A DNA stretch of 64,000 nucleotides. Origin: Niabella beijingensis (GTDB lineage Bacteria; Bacteroidota; Bacteroidia; Chitinophagales; Chitinophagaceae). Location of the stretch: assembly GCF_020034665.1 (NCBI RefSeq), contig NZ_JAIQDI010000001.1, positions 620,001 through 684,000 on the forward strand, written 5' to 3'. The position numbers were made by a program, and so were the translations under genes. The notes under the pieces were generated by a model, which saw nothing but the letters and a program-made list of their open reading frames with translations, was not told the DNA's origin and did no database searches. Positions 37,876 through 47,999 of this stretch are shown one piece after another. The stretch's first letter is position 1; each line of letters starts with the position of its first letter.

Positions 37876-39357
37876 ATGAAAACAATCGCCTTCGCTATCG
37901 GCTGTCTCTTTCTTTACGGATCCGTTTTCGCCCAGCAACGACCCAATGTTATTTATATTTACGCAGACGACCTGGGATACGGTGAACTGGGATGCTATGG
38001 TCAGAAAAAGATCAAAACGCCCAACCTGGACCGCATGGCAGCAGAGGGCATGCGGTTCACCCAGCACTATTCCGGTACGCCCGTATGTGCTCCTGCGCGT
38101 TGTATGCTGCTTACCGGGAAGAATGGCGGGCATTCTTACATAAGAGGCAATTATGAAATGGGAGGTTTCCCTGACAGCCTGGAAGGCGGTCAGATGCCGC
38201 TTCCGGAAGGCACTTTCACCCTGGGGCATCTTTTTAAAAAGGCGGGTTATGCCACCGCAGCGATCGGTAAATGGGGACTGGGACATATCAATACCACCGG
38301 CCATCCGTTATCCCAGGGCTTTGATTATTTCTACGGCTATCTCGATCAGAAACAGGCGCACAATTATTATCCTTCGCATCTCTGGGAGAACCGCACCCGG
38401 GACGGGCTGAACAACCCCGATATTTATGTACACCGCGCATTAAATCCGGAAAAGGCTACCGACCGGGACTTCGATTATTTCAAGGGGAATGTTTATTCGG
38501 TTGATAAAATGACGGAAAAGGCACTGGCCTTTATCAATACACACAAAAACCAGCCGTTCTTTCTTTACCTGCCGTACACCATTCCCCATGTATCACTGCA
38601 GGTACCGGAGAAATACATCAATATGTATAAAGGGCAGTTTGACGAAAAACCTTACTATGGCGGGAAGGGCTATGCGGCATCAAAATACCCGCTCTCTACT
38701 TATGCCGGTATGATCACCTGCCTCGACGACCAGGTAGGACTGATCCTGCATGAGATAAAAAAACTGGGGCTGGATGATAACACGCTGATCTTTTTTTCAA
38801 GCGACAACGGTGCCACCTTTAACGGCGGTGTGGATGCGGCTTTCTTTAACAGTGTACAGGGATTACGGGGGTTAAAAATGGATGTTTATGAAGGGGGCTT
38901 CCGTGAGCCGTTCATTGCCCGCTGGCCGGGCAGGATCCCTGCTGGAAAGACCAGTACGCTGCTTTCGGTACAATATGATATGATGCCTACTTTTGCCGAA
39001 CTCGTCAGGCAACCGCTTCCCGCTTCCACAGACGGCATCTCGCTGCTACCCGAATTACTGGGACAAAAAAATCAGCAGCAGCATCCTTTTCTTTATTTTG
39101 AATATCCTGAAAAAGGAGGACAGATCGCTGTCCGTATCGGAAACTGGAAGGGCGTAAGAACAGGCATTCTCAAAAACAGGAACAGCCCCTGGCAGTTATA
39201 TGACCTGCAAACTGATCTGCAGGAAACCCGCGACGTAGCATCCCAGCACCCGGATATTATTCAGCGCATGCGTGAAATCGCAACCATGCAGCACCAGCAT
39301 CCGCACTTGAGGGAATGGGAATTTATTGATCCGAAAACAGAACAGAAACGACCGTAG
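37876..39357 (+). CDS. Secreted sulfatase (arylsulfatase family S1), second gene
   Basis: A 493-residue sulfatase with a signal peptide (MKTIAFAIGCLFLYGSVFAQ) and the modification motif CAPAR at residues 71-75. The metal sites YIYADDLGYGELG and IFFSSDNGATF and the AIGKWGLG segment are intact; note Gly in place of the His seen in VGKWHLG of its neighbour. I start at 37876 because the signal peptide begins there; the frame extends upstream to 37744 without a convincing protein. It differs enough from the divergent sulfatase to suggest another substrate. Confidence 0.92.
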   Translation: MKTIAFAIGCLFLYGSVFAQQRPNVIYIYADDLGYGELGCYGQKKIKTPNLDRMAAEGMRFTQHYSGTPVCAPARCMLLTGKNGGHSYIRGNYEMGGFPDSLEGGQMPLPEGTFTLGHLFKKAGYATAAIGKWGLGHINTTGHPLSQGFDYFYGYLDQKQAHNYYPSHLWENRTRDGLNNPDIYVHRALNPEKATDRDFDYFKGNVYSVDKMTEKALAFINTHKNQPFFLYLPYTIPHVSLQVPEKYINMYKGQFDEKPYYGGKGYAASKYPLSTYAGMITCLDDQVGLILHEIKKLGLDDNTLIFFSSDNGATFNGGVDAAFFNSVQGLRGLKMDVYEGGFREPFIARWPGRIPAGKTSTLLSVQYDMMPTFAELVRQPLPASTDGISLLPELLGQKNQQQHPFLYFEYPEKGGQIAVRIGNWKGVRTGILKNRNSPWQLYDLQTDLQETRDVASQHPDIIQRMREIATMQHQHPHLREWEFIDPKTEQKRP

Positions 39358-39384
39358 TCAGCCACTTCAGGAAATATCTTTCAT

Positions 39385-39410
39385 AAAAAAGGTCACCGTT
39401 TCCGGTGACC
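39385..39410 (-). terminator. Terminator of pckA
   Basis: Perfect 8-bp stem GGTCACCG/CGGTGACC (39391-39398 with 39403-39410), 4-nt loop, and six T on the minus strand. It also lies between convergent genes. Confidence 0.85.
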
Positions 39411-39441
39411 GCCTTCATAAAACAAACACTAAGAGGTGTGT

Positions 39442-41046
39442 TTAGGCACTGGGGCCTGCGGCCTTTACAGCTGGAGCTACCATGCCGGAATAGATTTCAA
39501 AGTTCCTGATAAATTGTCCGGCCAGTTCACCTGCCTGCTGGTCGTATGCCGCGCCATTTTCCCATGTATTACGCGGAGTGAGCAGCTTTGAATCAACGCC
39601 GGGGCAATGGTCCGGCACCATAAGACCAAAAACAGGATCCTTATGATATTCCACTTCATCAAGATGGCCGTTCAAGGCAGCCTGTATCATTGCCCGGGAA
39701 TAAGAAAGCTTTATACGGGAGCCGGTGCCGTATGCGCCGCCCGTCCAGCCGGTGTTCACCATCCACACTTTCACGCCGTGCGTTGCGATCCGGTCACCGA
39801 GCATCGCCGCATACCGTCCGGGATGCAAAGGAATGAAGGGCGCTCCAAAACAGGCGCTGAAAGTAGCCTTCGGTTCGGTAACACCGGCTTCGGTACCCGC
39901 AACCTTGGCGGTATAACCGCTGATAAAATAATAAAGCGCCTGCTCCCGGGTCAGGCGGGAGATCGGGGGCAATACACCATAGGCATCACAGGTCAGAAAG
40001 AAAATATTTTTGGGCACCCCTCCTGTTTCATCAGGAACAATATTTTCAACAAAATGGATGGGGTAGGCAACCCTTGTATTCTCGGTAAGGGAAGCGTCAT
40101 CAAAGTTGATCCGGTTGGTGCCGGGATAGAAAGTTACATTTTCAACCAGGGCATGCGGCCGGATGGCATGAAAGATTTCAGGTTCTTTTTCTTCTGAAAG
40201 GTTGATGCATTTCGCATAGCAGCCGCCTTCAAAATTGAACACCTTTTCATTGTCCCATCCATGTTCATCATCCCCGATCAGTTTGCGGCAGGGGTCCGTG
40301 CTCAATGTTGTTTTGCCGGTACCGCTCAGTCCAAAGAACAGCGCGGTATCTCCTGTGGGTCCCAGGTTGGCCGAACAATGCATGCTGAGCACTTCCTTTG
40401 CCTGGGGCAGCAGGTAATTCAGGATCGAAAAAACACTTTTCTTTATTTCTCCTGTGTAAGCGCTGCCGGCTATCAGGATCATCCTGTGTTTAAAGCTGAC
40501 AACTGTTGCATTGCCCTGGCGGGTGCCGCAACGCTCCGGATCCAGTTCCAGTCCGGGTGCGGAAAGAATATGCCAGTCGGGTTCAAACTGTTCGAGTATT
40601 TCTTCCGACGGACGTAAGAAAAGATGATGCGAAAACAGGTTCATGGAAGGCAGCTCGTTTATCACCCTTATGTTCAGCCGGTATTCCGGCGCCGCACAGG
40701 CATACGCATCTCTTATCCAGAGTTCCGGTCTTCCGTTCAGGTGGCTGCGGACATCTTCCAGGATCCGTTCAAAAAAATGCTCCTCCAGGGGATTGTTAAA
40801 ATTACCCCAGTCAACAGAGGTGGCCGTCAGCTCATCCTTTACAATAAATTTGTCCCTGGGCGACCTTCCTGTAAATTTCCCGGTGTTGATCACCAGGGCG
40901 CCGGTATCGCTTAACCGCCCCTGGTTGTTCCTGAGGGTATCTTCCACTAATTCTTCAGGAGTTAGCTGGTAATGCACCCGATTCGTTAAATTCAATCCGG
41001 CAGCCTTTAATTGCTGCACCGGCATCTCGAATGGCTTTGTAAGCAT
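39442..41046 (-). CDS. pckA: Phosphoenolpyruvate carboxykinase (ATP)
   Basis: Converts oxaloacetate and ATP to phosphoenolpyruvate, CO2 and ADP, the committed step of gluconeogenesis. The 534-residue protein has the kinase-1a P-loop GLSGTGKTTLSTD, the kinase-2 acidic motif, NFEGGCYAKCINLS, the RSPRDKFIVKD phosphate-binding region and GTGSRIKLSYSRAMI near the end, all typical of the ATP form. It is monocistronic with its own terminator, divergent from the methionine operon. Confidence 0.97.
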   Translation of the reverse strand: MLTKPFEMPVQQLKAAGLNLTNRVHYQLTPEELVEDTLRNNQGRLSDTGALVINTGKFTGRSPRDKFIVKDELTATSVDWGNFNNPLEEHFFERILEDVRSHLNGRPELWIRDAYACAAPEYRLNIRVINELPSMNLFSHHLFLRPSEEILEQFEPDWHILSAPGLELDPERCGTRQGNATVVSFKHRMILIAGSAYTGEIKKSVFSILNYLLPQAKEVLSMHCSANLGPTGDTALFFGLSGTGKTTLSTDPCRKLIGDDEHGWDNEKVFNFEGGCYAKCINLSEEKEPEIFHAIRPHALVENVTFYPGTNRINFDDASLTENTRVAYPIHFVENIVPDETGGVPKNIFFLTCDAYGVLPPISRLTREQALYYFISGYTAKVAGTEAGVTEPKATFSACFGAPFIPLHPGRYAAMLGDRIATHGVKVWMVNTGWTGGAYGTGSRIKLSYSRAMIQAALNGHLDEVEYHKDPVFGLMVPDHCPGVDSKLLTPRNTWENGAAYDQQAGELAGQFIRNFEIYSGMVAPAVKAAGPSA

Positions 41047-41334
41047 ATGGTTTCTTTCTTCTTTTGTTGAAGCAGCAAAAATAGAGTTTAGAAAAAATCT
41101 AAAAAAATAATATTTTAATGCCTGTTTTTAAATATTTTAAAAAGTATACATCACATAATTGAATTAATTTCAATTATTAATTGCTGTACTAACAATTGTT
41201 CGTAAAAACAGTTGTTACTCAGCCACTTGTTGCGGGCAGCAGGTCCGGGCTTTTTTCTTTGGGAATAGTTTCGTAGCTTTGCGCCGTTCTGCAACTGCAG
41301 AAAAGTTCTTTAATTCCCTGGCTCCGGCCGGGAC
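41047..41334. other. pckA-metY divergent intergenic region with palindromes and a -7 element
   Basis: A very AT-rich stretch without genes. It contains AATTGAA/TTCAATT (41157-41163 with 41169-41175), a perfect 10-bp palindrome AACAATTGTT (41191-41200), and a TAGCTTTG (41274-41281) that would start the riboswitch transcript near 41288. A good -33 box is not evident; TTTT lies at 41251-41254, 19 nt upstream. Confidence 0.5.
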
Positions 41335-41432
41335 CTTATCAAGAAAGGCAGAGGGTGTGGCCCTGTGAAGCCTTGGCAACCTGTCTGGGACAAGGTGCCA
41401 ATTCCAACCGTGCAGCAGCAAGGAAAGATAAG
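41335..41432 (+). promoter_or_regulatory. SAM-I (S-box) riboswitch
   Basis: Shows the S-box core: P1 CTTATC (41335-41340) pairing with GATAAG (41427-41432), then AAGAAAGGCAGAGGG, GGCCCTGTGAAGCC, TTGGCAACC, and AAGGTGCCAATTCC. It binds S-adenosylmethionine and lies upstream of metY-metX-hom with a terminator at 41469-41500, so high SAM should end transcription. Confidence 0.93.
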
Positions 41433-41468
41433 TCGGATCAGTAGTGTATTAAGAAATTTTAATAGGAC

Positions 41469-41500
41469 AGCTCATCTGGTTTATCGGATGGGCTTTTTTT
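41469..41500 (+). terminator. Riboswitch expression-platform terminator
   Basis: Stem AGCTCATC/GATGGGCT (41469-41476 with 41487-41494, one G-U pair) followed by seven T. The position 37 nt after the aptamer is right for SAM-controlled termination. Confidence 0.8.
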
Positions 41501-41537
41501 ATGTGCCACCGGCAGCTGTCATAATTTTTTTTTGAAT

Positions 41538-41633
41538 ATGAAACAAAACGCTACTAAATTCGTAGTCCGCATGACACAGAAAGCAACATATACTTTTTCT
41601 TGCATTACCCCCGTAATGTGTTGCTGTATTTGC

Positions 41634-41645
<12 letters not shown>
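41538..41645 (+). CDS. Cysteine-rich leader peptide upstream of metY (candidate attenuator ORF)
   Basis: A 35-codon frame starts with ATG at 41538 and stops with TAG at 41643-41645. Its C-terminal part reads MCCCICCMP: five of six consecutive codons 28-33 are Cys, with Met on both sides; a sixth Cys is at position 22. Internal in-frame ATGs at 41571 and 41616 could give 24- or 9-residue forms. A run of codons for the amino acids of the pathway just before overlapping hairpins is the classic layout of a ribosome-mediated attenuator. It sits after the SAM-riboswitch terminator and before metY. No expression evidence; the call rests on composition, position and structure. Confidence 0.6.
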
Positions 41646-43052
<1,407 letters not shown>

Positions 43053-43067
43053 AATTAATTACCCATT

Positions 43068-43097
43068 ACGTCCTGTAAGTGTCCGCTTACAGGACGT
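43068..43097 (+). other. Perfect 12-bp hairpin between metY and metX
   Basis: ACGTCCTGTAAG (43068-43079) pairs with CTTACAGGACGT (43086-43097) across a 6-nt loop; a TTATAAG tail follows. It may be a weak intra-operon terminator or an mRNA processing or stability element that sets the metY to metX-hom ratio. Confidence 0.6.
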
Positions 43098-43155
43098 TTA
43101 TAAGAAAAATGCTCCGGCCTTCCGCAATAAAACCGGCAGGGCCACCGAACAGAGA

Positions 43156-44211
43156 ATGCAACAAAAAACATTTACATACCCGGCACCTTTTGTATTGGAG
43201 AGCGGCGCCGTCTTTCATAACCTGCGACTGGCTTATACCACTTACGGTGCCATCCGCAAGGACCAGACCAATGTCATCTGGATCTTTCATGCACTGACTG
43301 CCAACAGCAACCCGCATGAATGGTGGCCGGAAATGATCGGAGCCGGTAAGGTATTTGATCCGGAAAAAGATTTTATCATCTGTGTAAATATGCCCGGCAG
43401 CTGTTACGGCAGCAGCAGTCCCCTGGATGTGAATCCTGCCAGCGGGGAGCCCTACTATCACGACTTTCCCTTCTTTACTATCAGGGATATGGCCCGGGCC
43501 TACCAGCTGCTGCAACAGAAACTGGGAATAAAAAAAATAAAGATCGGTATCGGCGGCAGCACCGGCGGCCAGCAGCTGCTGGAGTGGGCGGTACAGGATC
43601 CGGATCTTTTTGACTATATCATACCGCTGGCCACCAATGCCGTGCATTCGCCCTGGGGAAAAGCCTTTAACGCTTCCCAGCGGTTTGCCATCGAAGCAGA
43701 CCAGACCTGGCATACGAAAAACCCGGACGCAGGCCGCAAAGGACTGGAAGTGGCGCGCGGCATCGCTTTGCTCTCCTACCGCAATGCTACGGCCTATAAT
43801 AAAACGCAGTCGGAAACATCGGAAGAGCAGCTCGAAGCTTTCCGCAGCGAAAGCTATCAGCGCTACCAGGGCAGCAAGTTATCCGCACGTTTTAATGCAT
43901 TCAGCTATTATGCACTCAGCAAAAGCATGGACAGTCATAACCTTGGCCGCGGCCGTGGCGGAGTGATCAAAGCACTGGGCAGGATCCGGGCCAAAACACT
44001 GGCGCTGGCCCTGGAAGGTGATCTTTTGTTTCCTCCTGAAGAGCAGGAATTCCTGGCCGAGCATATACCCGGGGCGATTGAAAAATACATCCGCTCCGAC
44101 TACGGGCACGATGGTTTCCTCCTGGAATTTGAACAGATATCAGAAGCAATAAAAAAATTTATAACCCGCCTGTCACCGGCTGCCATCGGGCAGGAAAAGA
44201 CAGGCAATTAA
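43156..44211 (+). CDS. metX: Homoserine O-acetyltransferase
   Basis: Acetylates homoserine with acetyl-CoA, giving the substrate of MetY. An alpha/beta-hydrolase of 351 residues: nucleophile Ser135 in GIGGSTGGQQ, acid in LEGDLLFPPEEQ, and His in SDYGHDGFLLE. HALTANSN and NMPGSCYGSSSP are the oxyanion and substrate loops. The elbow has Thr where most have Met or Leu. I start at 43156 (MQQKTFTYPAPF); an open frame runs upstream into metY but is not family sequence. Specificity for acetyl rather than succinyl is inferred from the MetY partner. Confidence 0.92.
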   Translation: MQQKTFTYPAPFVLESGAVFHNLRLAYTTYGAIRKDQTNVIWIFHALTANSNPHEWWPEMIGAGKVFDPEKDFIICVNMPGSCYGSSSPLDVNPASGEPYYHDFPFFTIRDMARAYQLLQQKLGIKKIKIGIGGSTGGQQLLEWAVQDPDLFDYIIPLATNAVHSPWGKAFNASQRFAIEADQTWHTKNPDAGRKGLEVARGIALLSYRNATAYNKTQSETSEEQLEAFRSESYQRYQGSKLSARFNAFSYYALSKSMDSHNLGRGRGGVIKALGRIRAKTLALALEGDLLFPPEEQEFLAEHIPGAIEKYIRSDYGHDGFLLEFEQISEAIKKFITRLSPAAIGQEKTGN

Positions 44212-44224
44212 AATAAAACACAGC

Positions 44225-45481
44225 ATGGGCGAACATAAAGAGTTAGTGATCGGCTTGTTTGGATTTGGAGTGGTGGGTGAAGGGCTTTACAAGGTATTGC
44301 AGCAAACGCCGTCCCTCAAAGCAAGCATTAAAAAGGTGTGCATCAAGCACCCCGGGAAAAAAAGAAATGCCCCGGAAGAACTGTTTACCACCGAGCGGGA
44401 AGAACTGCTAAACGATAATGAGATCAATCTCATTGTGGAAGTGATCGACGATGCGGTAGCCGGTTTTGAAATTGTAAGCACGGCATTAAAGAACGGAAAG
44501 GATGTGGTGAGCTCATCCAAGAAGATGATCGCAGAGAACCTGCCCGCGTTGCTGGAACTGCAGCAGGCAACCGGCAGGTCCCTGTTATATGAATCTTCCG
44601 CCTGTGCCTCCATTCCCGTGATCCGTAACCTTGAAGAATATTACGACAATGACCTGCTTCACAGCATACGGGCCATTGTGAACGGGAGCACCAACTTCAT
44701 CCTCACAAAAATCTTTGAAGAAAACCTTGCATTCAGGGATGCATTGCTCCTGGCACAGCAGCTTGGTTTTGCAGAAAGCGATCCCACCCTGGACGTGGAA
44801 GGTTATGATGCCCTGAATAAATGGACCATCCTGCTGCTGCATGCATACGGGATTGTGGCACATCCGGACCAGATCCTGTTCAACGGTATCCAGAATATCG
44901 CGAAGTCGGACGCCCAGGTGGCCAAGGCACGCGGCCAGCAGATCAAGCTGGTGGCACAGGCCAAGAAACTGATCAATGGCGGTGTGGGCGCTTATGTGCT
45001 GCCGCAGTTTGTTGCAGCCGACAGCCCCCTGTCCTTTGTAAAGAATGAATACAACGGAGTGGTGATCGAAAGCGGATTTGCGGACCAGCAGTTCTTTTAC
45101 GGGAAAGGCGCGGGCAGTTTTCCTACCGCATCGGCCGTTCTCAGTGATATCTCCGCCCTGCGTTATGAGTACCGCTATGAATATAAAAAGCTGTACCATC
45201 ACCGTCCGCATCAGCTGAACGATGCCATCTACCTTAAAGTATTCGTCAGCTTTACCGACCTGGCCTTTATTCCCAAAGATGATTTTGAATGGATCGAGGA
45301 ATGGCATGCACAGGAGAGCCGTAAGTATCTTTCCGGGGTGATCGCACTTCAGAAATTAAAACAACATTCCTGGTGGAAGGAGAACGGCACTTCACTGATC
45401 GTGGAAACCGATGGCATTATTGAAGATATTGAAGAACGGAAGTTAAAAAAGAAAAGCCTGGAACTCGCAGGATTACTGTAA
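44225..45481 (+). CDS. hom: Homoserine dehydrogenase
   Basis: Reduces aspartate semialdehyde to homoserine, the branch point for methionine and threonine. The 418-residue enzyme has the NAD(P) fold VIGLFGFGVVGEGLYKVL at the N-terminus, VSSSKKMIAENL, the signature NGSTNFILTKIFEENLAFRDALLLAQQLGFAESDPTLD-like segment (catalytic Lys/Asp region) and a shortened C-terminal region; a full ACT domain is not evident. It starts 13 bp after metX. In this operon it makes homoserine dedicated to methionine. No aspartokinase is fused. Confidence 0.93.
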   Translation: MGEHKELVIGLFGFGVVGEGLYKVLQQTPSLKASIKKVCIKHPGKKRNAPEELFTTEREELLNDNEINLIVEVIDDAVAGFEIVSTALKNGKDVVSSSKKMIAENLPALLELQQATGRSLLYESSACASIPVIRNLEEYYDNDLLHSIRAIVNGSTNFILTKIFEENLAFRDALLLAQQLGFAESDPTLDVEGYDALNKWTILLLHAYGIVAHPDQILFNGIQNIAKSDAQVAKARGQQIKLVAQAKKLINGGVGAYVLPQFVAADSPLSFVKNEYNGVVIESGFADQQFFYGKGAGSFPTASAVLSDISALRYEYRYEYKKLYHHRPHQLNDAIYLKVFVSFTDLAFIPKDDFEWIEEWHAQESRKYLSGVIALQKLKQHSWWKENGTSLIVETDGIIEDIEERKLKKKSLELAGLL

Positions 45482-45504
45482 TACCGGCGGATCCTAAGTT
45501 ATGA

Positions 45505-45537
45505 GGGTTTAATGTTGGTAGTACCAGCATTAAACCC
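45505..45537. terminator. Terminator between convergent hom and tsaD
   Basis: GGGTTTAATG/CATTAAACCC (45505-45514 with 45528-45537) with an inner TGGTA/TACCA helix; A/T-rich flanks on both sides allow use in either direction. Confidence 0.75.
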
Positions 45538-45540
45538 TTG

Positions 45541-46587
45541 TTAGTTGAATCCTCTAGCCATAGAAGGTGCTGACAGATCAGCAAAATCCTGTTCCAGGTA
45601 CTTGTAATACCCCGTGATGGCGATCATGCCGGCATTATCGGTACAGTATTGAAAATCGGGGATGAAGGTGTTCCATCCCTTTTCCGCCCCCATTGCCTTA
45701 AACGCTGCACGAAGACCGCTGTTGGCCGACACGCCACCCGCAATACAAAGATCGCGGATACCCAGATCTGCCGCCGCTTTGCTTAATTTGTTCAAAAGAA
45801 TGGAAATAATCCGGCCCTGTATGGAAGCACAGATATCGTTCAGGTTTTCCTGAATAAACCGCTGCTGCTCCGCTGCGCTTGCTGTAAATTCTTCTTTGTA
45901 GATCTGCGCGGTGCCGGCATTCCTTAGAAAATAAAGGATGGCCGTCTTCAGACCGCTGAAGCTGAAATCATAGCCCGGTATCCGCGGCTCCGGAAAGCGG
46001 AAACGGCCGGCGTCGCCCTCCTTTGCATGTTTATCGATCAGCGGACCTCCGGGATAAGGCAGTCCCAGCATCTTGGCCGCTTTATCAAAAGCTTCCCCCG
46101 CGGCATCGTCGATCGTTTCACCGATAACGGTCAGCGAGGTCGGTGCATCACATCTTACGATCTGTGTATGCCCGCCGCTTACCGTCAGGCAAAGAAAAGG
46201 AAAAGACGGTTTGGCATCCGGTATCAGGTTGGCCAGTACATGCGCCTGCATGTGATTCACAGCGATCAGGGGTTTGTCCAGCGCCAGTGATAATGATTTG
46301 GCAAACTGCCCGCCTACCAGCAGACTTCCGATCAACCCCGGCGCCTGGGTATAGGCGATCGCATCCATATCATTCAATTGCAGGCCGCTTTCTTTCAAAG
46401 CCACATCCACCACGGGAACGATGTTCTGCATGTGTGCCCGGGACGCCAGCTCCGGCACCACCCCTCCATGCGCCGCATGTACTGCCTGGGTGGCAATGCG
46501 GTTGGACAATATCCTTCCCCCGCTGCAAACCGCAGCAGAGGTTTCATCACAACTCGATTCGATCGCCAGTATATTTATTCTGTTCAT
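45541..46587 (-). CDS. tsaD: tRNA N6-adenosine threonylcarbamoyltransferase
   Basis: Transfers the threonylcarbamoyl group to A37 of ANN-decoding tRNAs, with TsaB and TsaE. The 348-residue ASKHA-fold protein has ILAIESSCDETSAAV at the N-terminus, the metal-binding NHMQAHVLAN (His112, His116), LCLTVSGGHTQIV, GEAFDKAAKMLGLPYPGGP, LCIAGGVSANSGLR, and the final metal Asp in FQYCTDNAGMIA. The start MNRINILAIE is conserved. The ABC permease gene begins upstream on the same strand. Confidence 0.97.
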   Translation of the reverse strand: MNRINILAIESSCDETSAAVCSGGRILSNRIATQAVHAAHGGVVPELASRAHMQNIVPVVDVALKESGLQLNDMDAIAYTQAPGLIGSLLVGGQFAKSLSLALDKPLIAVNHMQAHVLANLIPDAKPSFPFLCLTVSGGHTQIVRCDAPTSLTVIGETIDDAAGEAFDKAAKMLGLPYPGGPLIDKHAKEGDAGRFRFPEPRIPGYDFSFSGLKTAILYFLRNAGTAQIYKEEFTASAAEQQRFIQENLNDICASIQGRIISILLNKLSKAAADLGIRDLCIAGGVSANSGLRAAFKAMGAEKGWNTFIPDFQYCTDNAGMIAITGYYKYLEQDFADLSAPSMARGFN

Positions 46588-46610
46588 TTAATTTATCGTT
46601 ATACACCTCA

Positions 46611-47858
46611 TTAACTCCGGATCGCCACCACCGGATCCATCTTTGCCGCCTGTACTGCCGGTATGATGCCGGCCACCACTCCTACGATCACACAGATAAG
46701 AAAGGTCCAGACCATATTGGCAACCGATATGAACACCGGGAAGTCGAGGGCCTTGCTGAGAATCTGCGCCAGCACATATACCAGGAACAGGCCGATCAGT
46801 CCGCCCAGCATACAAAGGAATGCCGACTCCAGCAGGAATTCGGTCAGTATGATCTGCCGTTTCGCACCCAGTGCTTTTTTCAACCCGATCTGAGAGGTCC
46901 GTTCCTTTACGGTCACAAACATAATATTCGCCACGCCGAACAGTCCAACGATCAGACTGATCCCGCCGATCACGGCACCTCCGATATTCAATCCCGCAAA
47001 TGCCTCGGCTACCTGGTCCCCGATATCATTAATGTCATTCAGTGCAAAATTATCTTCCTGTTTCGGGCTCAGTTTATGCAGACTGCGCATGGTCACCATC
47101 AGTTCATCCTTTAGCCCCTTGCTGGTGATATGCGGCATTCCCTGCACCATGATCACCGGGTCTGTTTTTTCTTCATTGAAGATCGTTCTCCCGAACTGGA
47201 ACGGAAGGATAACGCTCTGGTCAAACCCCCAGCCGCCGATCATTTGTTTCCCCTGCTTTTCAATAACACCTGCCACCAGGATCTTTTTTCCGCCGATGGT
47301 AATGGTTTTATTAACGGCCAGCTCCGGCTCATTGAACAGTTTTTCGGCGATCTCATTTCCCACTACTGCCACGTTAGTGCCATAGCTGAACTCTGCGTCT
47401 GATACGTAGCGGCCATCACTCATTGTAAGCGGCTGGATCCGGATAAAGTCCTCGCTAACGCTGTAAACATTCACACTGTTCAGCATATATCCTGAAAACT
47501 CCACATTTCCCCGCCCCTGCAAAGTAAAGGCCACATACCGGGCATCGGGAGTGCGTTCTTTGATCGGCTTCACCTCGTCGTACCGGGGCACAGGACGGTT
47601 TATATATTTCCACCAGGGATAGTCCGGCCCACCGCCATAATCCCATTTATCCACATAAATGGTATTGGAGCCAAGTGTTTTTATCTCATTTTGTATGTTC
47701 TGTTGTAAGCTGTTTACCGTGGCCAGCACCCCGATAATACAAAAGATACCGATGGTGACCCCGAAAAGCGACAGGAAGGTACGCAGCTTGTTTTTCCAAA
47801 GCTCCTGCATCGCCATGCGAAAACTATTGCCTACAATTTCCAGTGTGCGCCTCAACAT
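46611..47858 (-). CDS. MacB-like ABC transporter permease
   Basis: A 415-residue FtsX/MacB-type permease: one N-terminal helix (FLSLFGVTIGIFCIIGVL), a large periplasmic MacB_PCD domain (about residues 45-275), then three membrane helices ending PAVQAAKMDPVVAIRS, the usual coupling end. It lacks a fused ATPase; the partner ATPase is not in view. Such systems work as mechanotransmitters or export peptides, lipoproteins or drugs. I start at 47858 (MLRRTLEIV), three codons inside the longest frame. Confidence 0.9.
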   Translation of the reverse strand: MLRRTLEIVGNSFRMAMQELWKNKLRTFLSLFGVTIGIFCIIGVLATVNSLQQNIQNEIKTLGSNTIYVDKWDYGGGPDYPWWKYINRPVPRYDEVKPIKERTPDARYVAFTLQGRGNVEFSGYMLNSVNVYSVSEDFIRIQPLTMSDGRYVSDAEFSYGTNVAVVGNEIAEKLFNEPELAVNKTITIGGKKILVAGVIEKQGKQMIGGWGFDQSVILPFQFGRTIFNEEKTDPVIMVQGMPHITSKGLKDELMVTMRSLHKLSPKQEDNFALNDINDIGDQVAEAFAGLNIGGAVIGGISLIVGLFGVANIMFVTVKERTSQIGLKKALGAKRQIILTEFLLESAFLCMLGGLIGLFLVYVLAQILSKALDFPVFISVANMVWTFLICVIVGVVAGIIPAVQAAKMDPVVAIRS

Positions 47859-47947
47859 AAAACACAAAGATACTTACGTTTTGCTTGCCTTTTGCAAATA
47901 ACAACAGATCAGGGCCATTCCTGTTTTCCCGGCCGGGCAAAAATAAA

Positions 47948-47980
47948 GTAGTTAAATACGTAGTTAACTACTTATATTTG
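47948..47980 (+). promoter_or_regulatory. Tandem MarR-type operator and -7 element
   Basis: GTAGTTAAATAC (47948-47959) is followed with no gap by the perfect palindrome GTAGTTAACTAC (47960-47971), then TATATTTG (47973-47980). The two 12-bp sites differ at one position and fill the spacer and -33 region of the promoter of the GNAT-marR pair, as expected for autorepression by the MarR protein. Confidence 0.7.
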
Positions 47981-47999
47981 CAGGATCAATTGTTTTTTT

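Noticed and set aside
46143..47114. A 323-codon plus-strand frame across tsaD and the ABC permease gene
   Set aside because: It is antisense to two well-identified genes, is rich in His, Pro and Arg as shadow frames are, and spans both genes and their spacer.
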